A stretch of DNA of 64,000 nucleotides from Hyaloscypha bicolor E (Eukaryota; Ascomycota; Leotiomycetes; Helotiales; Hyaloscyphaceae): the NCBI RefSeq assembly GCF_002865645.1, contig NW_020194519.1:1981542-2045541 (forward strand), written 5' to 3'. Positions within the stretch are counted from its first letter, which is position 1; each line of letters begins with the position of its first letter. Positions 21,608-33,095 of this stretch are shown here, piece after piece. The notes below the pieces were generated by a model that worked only from the letters and a program-made list of their open reading frames with translations, was not told the DNA's origin and made no database searches. The position numbers and the translations under genes are program-made.

Positions 21608-22477
21608 ATGGTCAACAAGAAGAAGCATACCAAACTGAAGTCCCTGTCTCAAGGTCGACCTCCTACCGTCAAGCCTGCCAGGTCAATCTCCAGCAAGGCA
21701 ACCAGAAATGTCATCCGAACTTACCACACGCTTGACAAAGAGAGAGCAAAAGCCCTGGCAGCCGGAGACGATGCAAAAGCCGTGGCGCTAGCAAAACAAA
21801 TGGAATTGCAAGGTGGAATCGAGAGTTATCAACGTGCAAGCCTCATCGGCCAGACCAATGAAAGAGGAGGCGACAGTTCAAAAGTACTCATGGAATGGCT
21901 GGAGCCAATTGTTCCGGCGTTGAAACAACTATCCACTGAAGGGAAGTCACTTCGGATGCTAGAGGTTGGAGCTCTGAGTGTTGCCAATGCTTGTTCCAAA
22001 AGCCGTCTATTTGACATGGCGAGAATCGATTTGAACAGCCAGGCCGAAGGCATCACTCAGCAGGATTTCATGGAACGTCCTCTCCCTCATGATGAGCGGG
22101 AGAAATTCGACATCATCAGTCTTTCCCTGGTTCTGAACTACGTTCCTGACCCTGCTGGGCGAGGACAGATGCTGCTACGGACTCTCGAATTTCTCACGGC
22201 ACGCCAGTATCCTGGACAGCTTGGTGACCTTTTACCAAGCTTGTTTCTGGTCCTCCCTGCACCTTGTGTGACGAACTCAAGATACTTGGATGAAGACAGA
22301 CTGGAGGCTATTTTGAAGGGCCTGGGGTTTGTCAACTCCAGGAAAAAGCTTTCGAACAAGCTGGTATATTACATGTGGCAGTTGCAACGTCCGACGGCAA
22401 AGAGGACATTGGCTTTCAAGAAGGAGGAGATCAGGTCCGGGAAATCGAGAAACAACTTTGCGATAGTTCTGAGATGA
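21608..22477 (+). CDS. BMT2: 25S rRNA adenine-N1 methyltransferase Bmt2
   Basis: An intronless 289-aa frame starting MVNKKKHTKLKSLSQGRPPT, a basic, nucleolar-type N-terminus. The SAM-binding Rossmann region reads LRMLEVGALSVANAC, then RIDLNSQAEGITQQDF, then EKFDIISLSLVLNYVPDPAG with RGQML. LFLVLPAPCVTNSRYLDEDR is the conserved Bmt2 core. Yeast Bmt2 makes m1A2142 in 25S rRNA. The stretch ARQYPGQLGDLLPS before LFLVLP is a small, variable insert. It sits head-to-head with RPL25, so a ribosomal protein and an rRNA-modifying enzyme share one promoter. Confidence 0.92.
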   Translation: MVNKKKHTKLKSLSQGRPPTVKPARSISSKATRNVIRTYHTLDKERAKALAAGDDAKAVALAKQMELQGGIESYQRASLIGQTNERGGDSSKVLMEWLEPIVPALKQLSTEGKSLRMLEVGALSVANACSKSRLFDMARIDLNSQAEGITQQDFMERPLPHDEREKFDIISLSLVLNYVPDPAGRGQMLLRTLEFLTARQYPGQLGDLLPSLFLVLPAPCVTNSRYLDEDRLEAILKGLGFVNSRKKLSNKLVYYMWQLQRPTAKRTLAFKKEEIRSGKSRNNFAIVLR

Positions 22478-23302
22478 TGTGTTGCAGCTAGGCGTCAAGG
22501 GATGGAAATTTTCTGTCTAGGGACTTGCTGAAAGTCATCGGTGTTCAGGAGTATGGTGAGTTTTATGATACCCGATCAAGTGCTGAGAGGGCTTCAGGTG
22601 GCATATTGAAGACAGGTGCATAGTGCAAGGGATTTCAAAATGCGAGATTTATCAAACCGCCTGGAAACTTGCAACATTCAAAAACGGGAAGTTGAATGTT
22701 CCGGTCATTCACACGGTTTTCTCTTTCTCTACAGAAACTTTCAAAGCCCAATTCGAACCGAGTATGGTGACGAAGCGAAGGGCTCGGCTGACATCGGTGT
22801 TTCTCCAACCCCCTGCCACGGCAAGGACTTGATGAAAAGTTCCTTATGACGAGGCGCTTTGACTTGAATCTTATCGATGCCCCACCATGCCATTTATGTT
22901 TATGGCTTGCACATGGGAGCTCCAGCTCTGCACCTTTGAGCTCGCACAGCACTCAATTGAAACAGCTTCCGAAACCCAGGACGGAAGAAAAATCCTTCGC
23001 TACACGCTTCAACTTTTTGCAGCCCTCATCTCCGTCCGCAGACCGCCCCGCACCACGCTGCACGTTCATCGGCTGATGTTCTTCGAGATCTCCACCCCGG
23101 ATCATTGAGAAGCCGCTTGTCGAATGGCGAGATAAGGAAACCTCATAGCCCCAAAACCTCCTCTTGTTCTCAATTCCTTCAACTTCTCTTCTCGAAGATT
23201 TCTCCTCGCTGGACCACAGGGCTCCAGTTTCTTCTCTCAGTGCATCTCTGTACTCTTGGAGAAAGGTGCAATTTTGTTACCAATCTCCACAAGCATTACA
23301 TC
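22478..23302. promoter_or_regulatory. Intergenic/5' leader region before the AVT1-like gene
   Basis: 825 bp. Open frames here show no family resemblance. The last 200 bp are pyrimidine-rich (CTCCTCTTGTTCTC-type), as is usual for fungal leaders. Nothing else seen. Confidence 0.4.
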
Positions 23303-25632
23303 ATGCCGCGGAATCCTACAAATTGGGACGAGTACCAGTTTGGTCCCCAAGGTCCCCAGGGGTCTCACAGGAATTCTGTCAGCTCTGCTGGTGGCCGTAG
23401 TATTCGTTTCGATGAACAAGTCGTTGGATCCCCATCTGCCAATTCCAATTTACTGGGAAGATCCGAAGGCGATCAACATGGAGGCGACCTGCGAAGGCGG
23501 AGGTAATTGTCTGAAACATCCCCGTGTAATTTTAAACTGATTTGGTTTCTAGGTCTTCAATTGCCTTGCGTCTTAATGCTCTCGCCCACGTTGGAGGTGT
23601 AAATAGTATCGAAAATTTTGCGAAGTCATGGCAAAGGGCAGCTACTTTTATCGAAGCTACGCCCCATCGCCTTTCTTTTATACTATCTGCGGACCAGGAG
23701 AGAGATGAGGAAGAAACGTTCGAATATGGCAGAACCAGTACCGAGTATGGGCGTGGAGCACGAACCTCACTCCTCCGGGCACATCTGGAGGCTTCTGGTA
23801 GTTCGGAAAATGCTATTGAGGACGAATCTGAGGCTCCCGACATGGACTCTTCTGCCTCTCAACCTGCGCATCACAAGGAGTCAGAAAGCAGCCATCGAGT
23901 CAGCGATTTGCCAGGTGGAAATGTGAGAGGAAGCCATTCGATATTTGCCATTGCACCGCATTTAGCTACACCGTTGGCTGGAAGCTACGGGACATCTTAT
24001 GGAACCTTGCAATCCGCATTGAGAGAATCCTCTATGATCCATGCTGGCAACTTGTGGAGACAGCAACAAGCTGATGCAGCTCACATTATAGAAGGGGAAC
24101 GTGAGCCTTTATTCGTCAAAGAAGTTGAGCAAGATGGGAAGGTTATTTTGGTGGTGGATGGCCAATCCACGCTTCCCCAAACCATCTTCAATTCCACTAA
24201 TGTTCTCATCGGAGTTGGGCTTCTTAGTCTCCCATTGGGTATCAAGTACGCAGGTTGGATTTGTGGAATGATTTTTCTGCTACTTTCAGCCGTGGTTACG
24301 GCCTACACTGCACGACTTCTAGCCAAGTGCATGGATGTAGACGCCAGTCTGATCACCTTTGCAGATCTTGCTTTCATATCGTTTGGACAAAAAGCACGAA
24401 TAGTTACCAGCATCCTTTTTACGTTGGAGTTATTAGCTGCGTGCGTGGCGTTGGTTGTTCTTTTCGCGGATACCCTTGATCTTTTGATTCCAGGTGTAGG
24501 TGTGGTCGAGTGGAAGATTGTGTGTGGTCTTTTAATGATACCCCTGAATTTTGCTCCACTACGACTGCTGAGTTTCAGCAGTGTGGTTGGGATCTTTTCA
24601 TGTTTCTGCAGTGAGTATTTCTCCTTTGTTGTTTCCTTCTGGTAGCAGAGATCCCCCCGACATCCATGGCAACGCCAAAATCTCGAGAACCTCTTGGACG
24701 TTGGGGAAGTCTCTTTCTTGCTTGGTCGTGTCTTGGCCATCTATATTGGCTACCTTCGAAATAATACATGGTTTTGTCTATCCACTGACTGATCTTTTTC
24801 CAGTCGTTTCAATAGTCTTCATTGACGGCTTCATTAAGCCTCATACGCCTGGTTCTCTCCGCGAACCGGCCGTAACCTACCTCTTTCCCGCGAATTGGTT
24901 GACCTTACCGCTCTCTTTCGGCCTCTTGATGTCGCCTTGGGGCGGTCACTCCGTCTTCCCAAATATCTATCGAGATATGCGACATCCCTACAAATTCAAG
25001 CGGGCCGTAAAAGTTACATTTACGTTTACTGTAAGTCTTCTTCCACACTTTCGCTTGAACGTCTATCTAATGACTATTTATAGTACTTGCTCGACTGCGC
25101 TACAGCCGTAGCAGGCATCCTCATGTTCGGGGACGGCGTCATGACCGAGCTGACAGCCAACATCATCGATACTTCCGGCTACCCTCGCGTCCTCTCTATA
25201 ATCCTCAGCATCTTCATCGCCATCATCCCTCTCACCAAGGTTCCCCTCAACGCCCGCCCCATCGTCTCCACCCTCGAAGTCATCTGCGGCCTCGACGCTT
25301 ACTCCCTCGCCGACTCCGAACCTCTCACAGGCCTCTCCAGCTACACTCGAGGAATCCTAAAAGTCGCCATCCGTGTCTTCGTCATTGTAGTATTTGTCAC
25401 AATAGCGATTGTGTTCCCAGCATTTGATAGCATCATGGCGTTTATGGGGAGCACCCTTTGCTTCACGATTTGTGTTATTTTGCCTCTGATGTTCTATCTG
25501 AAAATCTTCGGGAAGGAGGTCGGTTGGAAAGAGAGGCTACTGGATTACTTTTTGATCGTGGTGTGTTCTACACTTGCGACCGTGGGAACCGTATGGGCAT
25601 TCCTGCCAAAGAGCATGATTGGCGCTGAGTGA
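23303..25632 (+). CDS. Vacuolar amino acid transporter, Avt1-like (AAAP family)
   Basis: Four exons (23303-23502, 23553-24610, 24804-25030, 25084-25632) encode 677 aa. About 300 cytosolic, S/E-rich residues come first, with GGVNSIENFAKSWQRAATFI, a motif typical of fungal Avt1 N-domains. The AAAP transporter starts at STLPQTIFNSTNVLIGVGLL, where the unwound TM1 (N-x-x-x-G-x-G-x-L-x-x-P) is seen. About ten further membrane segments follow, including MSPWGGHSVFPNIYRDMRHP. Avt1 drives H+/amino acid antiport of Tyr, Gln, Asn, Ile and Leu into the vacuole. The 193-nt second intron is longer than the rest. Avt1 versus related Avt members is assigned by the long N-terminus. Confidence 0.9.
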
Positions 25633-26297
25633 TGAGAAGGAGATGTGGCTGCTTGGCTGGAAGGAGAGGAGACTGGTGTGGGAAGATATTGTGGGGTGGC
25701 GTATCGTGCTCTGCATTTTTAGCACTTCTGCATTTGCATCTGCATTGTCTGTAATATCTGCATAGCGTCATTTGGGTAATGGGCCAAACTCTTTGTTGCA
25801 TCTCATGTGGACATTTTACGAAGTTATGCCTCGTCCATATCCGTTCTGTGCACTCTGTGGACCTCTTTGAATTTGTCATTCAATGGTGATAGCTTGCTCT
25901 TCCCTGATCGTGAGACCTATATCTTCTCTCCATCGCAGGTCTTCAAATCTTGATTTACTTCAAGCCCGCATAACCTCGAGGGGCTTCGTTCAACCATTAG
26001 CCCCTGATCCACCCCGAAGGGCGGAGAGGATTGGGAATCTTGCGCTGTATGAGTTGCCAAACACAGTTTGGGTCTTATTGAAAGCAAAAGTTCATTGTTT
26101 TGATATGAGAGGTGAATCGCCTCGAGGTACAAAAAAGGAGCCGGAAGGGGAAGCGCTGAAAGAGGATTCATACTGTATCTGGGACAATCGTCAATACATT
26201 AAGATGTCTACTTTCATGATCGTTATGTCTGACTTCAAGACCTCTATTGGAGAATCAGGGTAGCTCTGCCTTGCTCATGAAGCATTCTCCTCACGGA
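25633..26297. other. Convergent intergenic region AVT1-like / UTR4
   Basis: 665 bp, no supported coding sequence; a (TCTGCATTTGCA)-like short tandem lies near 25709-25750. Expected to hold both 3' UTRs. Confidence 0.45.
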
Positions 26298-27812
26298 CTA
26301 CCTAACAATCTTGATCTCATCAAAACTGGCAATGAGCTCATGCTTCTTATTCTCTTCCTCGGTCAATGGCGCATTCCCATTCCTGACCACAACGAGTGAC
26401 TGCATTCCGGCTTCCTTCGCTGCTTCAACTTCCTCAACTCTATCGCTCAGAAACAACCACTTGCGAATATCCTCTTTCCTGCTTGCAGCTATCTTTCGAT
26501 AACTGCTCGCATCCTTCTTCATGCCGGCGTTAACAGTGTCGAAGTACCCACTGATCAATGGCCTGAGATCCGCGTCCGGCTTCGAGTTGGTGTACTGGAA
26601 AAGGAGTTTCTGTGCTGCCACGGAACCCGATGAGTAGATGACGATCGAGGCACCTGCCTTCTGCCACTTCAAGAATGAAGGGTGGACATCAGGGAAGAGC
26701 GGACATCGTATTTCGCCAGACTCGTAGCCTTTGATCCAGAGGTAGCCTTGGAGATCCTTCAGGTAGGATATTTTCACGTCACGGGAGATCAGGTCGTTGA
26801 AATGGGCGGAGAGGCCTTCTCGAGAGGTGCAATATTCTTCCGGGAATCTGTTCCGGTAGGTGGCGAAGGAGGGAGAATCCCATTGCGTGGCAAGGACGTT
26901 GGGCAAGGCCTGGACGGAGTACGGATACTGACAGAGGGGTTAGTGGTTGGGTCAAGTGAGCGAAAGAAATGGGTTGCTTTGCGGGGTAAAAGATGGCGTA
27001 TGCAGGGTCTTGGGGTATGGAGAGACATGACTTGTGAGAATCACTCGATAAGAGAATAAACGGTGGAGATTGCCTTCGTCCTGTAGTGAGACAAGAAGTT
27101 GGATAGAGTGGCTGGCTTTCCAGCGGCTCATTCGTCCCTCATGTCTCGTGGAGGGATGCGTATCTGCATTGACCATACAGAGGGGGCGCGGAGAATTTCT
27201 CTTTTTTCAACATGCAGGATGCAACCAACCGCAGTTTTGGGTGGCGGGAAACTACCCTCTCGTGCCCTCTCGTGCCCTCTCGTGCCCTCGTATCGGGACA
27301 ATACATGCAGAAGAGGGACAGCAGCCACTGCGGTGGCGAATCAAAAAAAGCTTCTTCTAGATCGCAACACTTGTGCAGCTCCAGGTGACCCATCATAGAC
27401 CAGAGACTTCTCGTGCGTGATGATCGGTTGCAACTGCGTTGCCGTACCCAACGGCATTTGCAAATAATGCATTGAACTGTCTTTGGCATTTGATCTGGAT
27501 CACGGTGATCCGAGTCTGGCAGGACGGTTGCGCAAGGGAAGGACATATCCCACGGAGTGCAATTCCCGACTCCGAAGCAGCAGGTAGAGGGTGAAGAAAG
27601 ATTGCTCACAAGAACATCTTTGACAAAGCTTATAGGGCATACTGTCCCCTCTACATCGCAGTATCAGCTCTGTTGTGATACTCGTGACCCGAGCTGGGAA
27701 ATTGGCCCCTTTACCACTACCTTCATCTAGAAGGAAAGAGGCCAAAGTACAACGGCGGGACGAACCTACCAATGTCCAGGAGGACGACTTCAACCTCGAG
27801 TGAGACTGCCAT
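26298..27812 (-). CDS. UTR4: Enolase-phosphatase E1 (methionine salvage)
   Basis: Exons 27770-27812, 27610-27650 and 26298-26927 encode 237 aa, normal for the family. The HAD nucleophile motif is split by intron 1: MAVSLEVEVVLLDI / EGTVCPISFVKDVL, with D13 and E15. Motif II is VIYSSGS. Lys and Asp of motifs III-IV are within AGMKKDASSYRKIA and WLFLSDRVEEVEAAKEAGM. The enzyme enolises and then dephosphorylates 2,3-diketo-5-methylthiopentyl-1-phosphate in the methylthioadenosine cycle. The second exon is only 41 nt, and intron 2 is 682 nt, unusually long here, carrying a 10-bp tandem repeat. Upstream in-frame Met codons exist, but MAVSLEV fits the family start. Confidence 0.93.
27255..27290. 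repeat. 10-bp minisatellite inside UTR4 intron 2
   Basis: Unit CGTGCCCTCT repeated about 3.5 times without mismatch until the last copy. It lies within the 682-nt intron. Confidence 0.85.
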
Positions 27813-29523
27813 TCTTCTCGGAACAGTTTTGCCTGCTTCGTCGATCAAATATAGGTTCCTCGGACCAAGATGGCGGTGAGCAGCAGAAAATTTTCCCAAG
27901 TAGCTGTCGAATGGCAAAGTCAGAATCGGGAATGGTCGGATCTAAACCAGTGATGATCTTGGTTTTGCTATGCAGCAACATGCAGCAGCGCGCATGAGGG
28001 CGTCGCCTTTAAAATGAGTGGTGGGTTGGTTGAAGTTGTTTCCTGCATGTTTCTCGACGCCGCCTTGCGGGGCGAGGTCCGCGCCAGTGAACTGCACTCG
28101 TCCATGACAAAACGGTTCCGGAAAGGTTATCCGAATTCCCTCCACGTCCAGCTCTCTGGCCTACCTCTCTCATATTTTCTTAAGATTGTGATGGCGGTGA
28201 GGGAAGCATTTCGACAGCGGATTTGCCAACCTCCCCTCGTGGTCCACTGATACGTGCTTGCTCTGCACCTGCATAAAGAGCCAACGAATGGCGGCCCCAC
28301 TACGGGAGAGGTTGGAAAGTACAACAAGACTTTGAGTCTTGCGCACTACTGTATTGGCACGATACAGGGACATCTTCTCAGCTTCTGCAGCAAAAAAATA
28401 CCTTCGGCTGGTGCGGTAAGCCCAGCAGAAGCAAATCTAGCTTCAGGAACTGCAGTTGTGGAGAACGGGAACGTCCTGTGGTTCCGCTCTTGCCCGTAGA
28501 TTAGCTGCAGCGTGGCAGATTGGGCGTGATCTGGAGCATGCATTTCCCGTTTTGGAAGTCGAGTGACTTTGGGACTTTGATTCGAGGAAGACCTTTCTTT
28601 CTCAATCCAAAGCTGCGTATGTATTGCAGTAGTTTCAGCGAAAGAGTTTCTCTCTCATCGCTGCACGTTTGGCGAGTACTCGTAAGAGTCTTGTTCACGT
28701 TTTCTTGAAACTGTCACTGGGGGAAACATCTTACGATCTGGTATCAGATACAACTCAATTGTGGGGTTGTGTTGATGCGGGAAGGCTGTGCGCAAGATTT
28801 CCGTTGGATGGAGCGCCGACAACGATGCACCTTGAAGGAGATCTGCTGTTCAACAAGTGTTGACAAGGTTTACTGGGGAATCGAAGCCCTTGTTCGGCTT
28901 TTCAAATTCGTTTCGGAAGACGCACGATGTGTACCCTGCCTGACTGGACGAGGAGTGGATGAGTGATGCTGCTCCCTGGAGGCGCCACATCCTCACGGTT
29001 CACCTTCGGGAGCTCGCCTACGGAGTACCGTTGTAAGGTTTGGACAGAGTGGCGTCCGTCAATCTGGACGATAGTGCAATGGCGGATGCGGAGACGATTC
29101 GGCTGGGTTTTGGCTGGGGACTGGTCCGGGGGGAGGGGGGAGGACTGGCGGTGGGACCGCATGGCTGCGAACCTGAGAAGTTTCAGGGTCTCTGGGGCAA
29201 GTCAAGATCTGGTGGGATGACATCTTGCTGTATCGAATATCCTGCAGCATACGCCTGACAAAAGCCAAATTGAGTGATCAACGTTCCACGAGTTGAAAGC
29301 CCCGAGCATATTAGGGAAGAAAGGCAGTTCGACGCGTGCAGACGCGAATGATTGTCCAACTATCGTCTAGGACGAAGTTGAGCACACGCGCACACGCATG
29401 AGCGTTGCTGAAGGCGTCGAATCTACGAAGTAAATTGGATGATGGAATGATAGGCGAGTCAGACGTTTCAATTTTCGATCCAGCCATTCAGATCTTCAGA
29501 TCCAGCCAGTACTTGTGTAGATC
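27813..29523. other. Gene-poor region upstream of UTR4
   Basis: 1.7 kb. All open frames are short (under 90 codons), overlap on both strands and show no family resemblance. A purine run (GGGGGGAGGGGGGAGGA) is at about 29129-29145. I see no gene. Confidence 0.45.
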
Positions 29524-29806
29524 TACTATCCCCCCCCTAAACACTTATAGTGGGTCCGGTATTCGCCACACTCTCACGCTTCACTCACGCCACGCCTCAC
29601 CCCATTTTTAGCCAATCAGAGCACGTAGAAGCTTCTAGCTTACAGTACAACTTGCACTATAAGAGCGGCAGAAAGCCCAGTGAGTACTGGCTCACTCGAA
29701 GTAGAAAGCGGTAAAGACTCATTGCGTGCCTTTAGTGGTGTGAATCGTGGCATGAGAGTGAGGCGAATGTTGGACCCACTATAAGTGTTTAGGGGGGGGG
29801 ATAGTA
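29524..29806. mobile_element. MITE with 32-33-bp terminal inverted repeats and TA target duplication
   Basis: Left terminus CTATCCCCCCCCTAAACACT (continuing to GGGTCC at 29557) is the reverse complement of the right terminus 29772-29804, except for one extra G in the G-run (8 C versus 9 G). The element is 279 bp (29526-29804) and is flanked by TA on each side (29524-29525, 29805-29806), the target duplication used by Tc1/mariner/pogo transposases. It has no coding capacity, so it is a non-autonomous element. Near-perfect termini suggest recent movement. Confidence 0.85.
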
Positions 29807-30600
29807 GGCCAGCGGAGGTGTAGGGCGTCTACTCCTGATAGGTTTCCGCTAGCGTTTGCATTCAGGCATTTTTAGATGTTTCTCGATACAGTACAGCCAC
29901 TACGCGATCCGAAGCAGGCAAGGTCTTGGCTGGAGGACGCCGACAAACCTTGCCATCTCACATCGAAGATGCAGCAGAGTCGGACCAGAGCATGGAGCAA
30001 CAAGGTATACTACCAGTCTTGATGGGCGCCGAGTGCTGTGGTTGATCCTCTCACTGCGGACGGGGTTTCATCACGGCAAATGCAATGGACGGTCTTTGGG
30101 GAACTCGGGGACCGCAATTGAACTCTGAACTCTAAACTCTGAACTCGAACTCACCCCTTTCCCCTCGTACGGAGTAGGTTCGTAACTCGTAACGCGGGGT
30201 CCTCGGAAACCGCCGATGACATCAATGAGGACGTGCTCAAACTCATGGTTTGTGCGGAAATGAAGGCTGTGAGCTGATTGATGACGATATCTTGGGTGAG
30301 CTTGTGCTCCTTGTGCTCCTTGTGCCTCTGGAACATCTACAGTAGAGCTTCGAGGAATGATCGTTGGGCAGGGAGTCCGGCAACTCCCTGCGTTGCGTGA
30401 CAGATGATCACCGTGATTTGATCACCCGGTATCAAAGAACTTCGACGGATTTCCATTGAAAGATTCATTTAGGAGCCCGTTTGGGTCATTTCACGCTCGC
30501 GGGTCTGGCGAGGTCGGGTCACACGACCCCGCGCAGTCTCAGTTTGGAGATCAAAGAAGCAGACCCGTTCGTAGCCCTTTCTAAGCAAGATTGCGATATG
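29807..30600. other. Intergenic region with short tandem repeats
   Basis: No gene seen. Two tandem arrays occur: a 7-bp unit AACTCTG, about four copies with variants, at 30121-30149; and a 9-bp unit CTTGTGCTC, nearly three copies, at 30301-30326. Confidence 0.5.
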
Positions 30601-31560
30601 TCATTGGGGGGGCGGCAAGGCGTCGTGGAAGGATTCCGTTGGATGTTTCCAGCGGATTCTGCGGGACCAGGAGAGCACCGGAAAGGCTGGATGGACTCTG
30701 GACTCTGGAGAGCTGACGTTTTGGAAACGCCTTTGACGGGGCCTTACGGGGGGCCCTCCTCTGGAGTCTGGCCTCGTGGCCAAACCCAAAATTGCACATT
30801 GCCAAATTGAGTTTGATTGGGTCACGGGGAGGACTGAGGACTCGCGGTTATCGGAGCATGAGAAGGGCGAGAGAGCAAGCATTGAAGCGGGCGCGTTGTG
30901 GCCGACGCCAAGTCGAGCTCGGTGGAGTCGAGCCTTGGAGTTGAGCTCGGCAAGTTTGGTGTTCCAGAACCTGGCCGGCAGCTGTTGGCAGGCTTGCAGG
31001 CTGGCAGGCTGGCAGGCTGGCAGGCTGGGAGCGAATGCTCCAGCAGGCTGCAGCCCATCAGCGAACGACCGACCGTCCTGGACAGCGTGAGCGTGGCAGC
31101 CAAACCTGCTGGAACATTCGCTGCCAACCGCTGGCCGGCCAGGTTTGGCTCCGACGCCAAGGCCGGCGAGAGTCGCGCGACCAAACAAGACGACGTGCCC
31201 GCTGGAATAGGTAAAGCGCATGATGCACCGCCAATGCAGGCCCCAGGAGAACCACAGGGCTCCGCGCATGCCGGCGGGCACTGCAGGCAGGCAGGCAGGC
31301 AGGCTGGCTGGCAGGCGTGCACAGCCAAGCTGGCTGCTGGCCAATGGCCGCGCGCGGTGTATCGAGATGGAAGGACGTGGAATGCCCTGAAAGCGGCGGT
31401 TGGCAGACCTGCGCGTTTCACATCGCGGGCCTCCTACTGGCTGCTCACCCCCCACTGCCAGCGGCGCTTGCCTTTATCCGGCATTGGGACAGCACGCTGC
31501 TTTCAACGCGCGCCGGGGTCCTTGGGCATCGACTGATCCAGGCTGAGTGCTCGGTGCTGC
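30601..31560. repeat. GC-rich repeat block with GGCAGGCT and CAGG tandems and an inverted repeat
   Basis: This ~1-kb block is far richer in G+C than its flanks. It holds about five tandem copies of GGCAGGCT (30987-31029), a (CAGG)n run (31284-31303), and an inverted repeat of 21 bp with two mismatches (31027-31047 against 31105-31125, 57-bp loop). Long frames are open on both strands at once (284 codons minus, 212 codons plus), as expected from a composition poor in stop codons. None resembles a protein family. Confidence 0.6.
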
Positions 31561-33095
31561 GAGTGCAAGCGGTCAAGCATTGGAGGTGTGGGTGGGGCCC
31601 GGTGGCGTTGTGCCACTGTGGAGTGATGAGAGCGAGAGAGAGAAGAGCTGTGTTGTTGTGCTGGTGCTAGTGCCGGTGCTGGTGCTTGTGCTTGTGTCTA
31701 TGCCTGAGGCCACAATACTCCCGTCCTTGTTCCGTCCACCGACCCACGCTAATCTCTCGCTCCTGTTGATGCTCTCCTTGTTGCTCCATCGTCTCGTATC
31801 GTTCCCCATCCCCATCCTCCCCTCCCACCTCTCCAAGCTGCCCACGATAATCCAAAGACTGGCCACATCCCATCGTCGTCCGCAGTCTACCCTCCTCCTC
31901 CTCCTCCTCCTCCTCCTCTTCCGCCCTCCTCTCCTCTTCTCTTCTCTTCCGCCTTCCTCCTAATTACCTTCGCCTCTGTCATTCACCGCATTCTCTCGAG
32001 TCGACGTCCTCGCCGCCTTCTGCGTCACCCGGCTACAATCACATTCCACGCCGAAACCATCAAAACTACCCCGGCCGCAGAAAGATCATCATCATCATTC
32101 ACCTCGCGTCGATTATCTCCCACTAGCTTGACCTCCTTCACCTTCTCTCCTCCACCTCGCCCAACCTCAACCTCACGACACCACCACCACAACGCCATTC
32201 TCAGGAACGGATAAGGCAGACGAGGAGCAAGCTCTTCGACTACCTTTTTCCATCTATCAATCAATCACAGCACATGATTTCCAGGCAAGAGACAGAGATT
32301 GTCTTACGATAGACTACCTCGACAATCTCAACAGCCTCGCCAAGCAGCTCGGAGTCATCAATCCCCCCCGCCGAGCTCATTGATCATCTTCTGAACGACT
32401 TTCCACCTTCCACCCTCATCGAATCCGAACCCGACTGAGATCCAATACAACCAGCGTTCTGTTGGGTTGTTCCTGCGTCGATCTACCTTCTTCCGCTACA
32501 CACCTCTCCACACCAACGAGCAGCACTTTTTAACCACCGCTCCCTCAAGCCACATTCAACCCCCAGACACTCGTTCGTCACCACACCTCTGGCTCTCATG
32601 TCAACATAACGATTTCACACCTTTCCTTACCGGACGTTTCGTCCATTGTTCCTGTTTTACGACCAACCACTCAGTTCCTTTTGTTAGCGATTCGAATACC
32701 CATCAATGAGCCTCTGACCCCTACTACGATACAACCGGAGTTTTCACCATCGTCATTTTACCCGCAATTGAATTACATTTATATAGCGTTGCTAGTCTGT
32801 TTCCTCGCCAAAGTCCTCCTGATTCTCAGCTCGCCTCGACATCCTTTCCGAACCGCCACCATCCTCGAACCTCAACCCTCTTCGAGCATAGCTCCTTGTG
32901 CCACCAACTTTGTTCAGAGAAGACAAAAGCATTTCCCGACTGTATTGCTTGAACTCAAGCCTTCAGGGTCCAAAAATATCGCGGTTGTACAACAATTAGT
33001 CGCATTTTTCCGTTCTGCTCCTTTTTTAATATTTACGTTTTGCATTCAGCCTTCACCTTTCACAACGAGATCGCCATCCATCACTCACATTCGCC
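31561..33095 (+). promoter_or_regulatory. Pyrimidine-rich promoter/leader of the Ksp1-like kinase
   Basis: 1.5 kb with a strong C+T bias on the coding strand. It includes a (CCT)9 tract at 31891-31918 and CTTCTCTTCTCTTCCGCC at about 31934. Short upstream ATG frames are present, e.g. a four-codon one at about 32598. Long CT-rich leaders with uORFs are typical of regulatory kinase genes in filamentous fungi. Transcription start and any leader introns cannot be placed from sequence alone. Confidence 0.5.

Noticed and set aside
28981..30180. Recurrent TACGGAGTA strings (about 29014 and 30169)
   Set aside because: A short motif common in many ascomycete genomes; the count in this window is too low to support a repeat family or a regulatory role.
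30601..31455. 284-codon minus-strand frame, and the overlapping 212-codon plus-strand frame
   Set aside because: They fall in a GC-rich repeat block where all frames are poor in stops; they mirror each other and are made of low-complexity A/P/S/R/C repeats.
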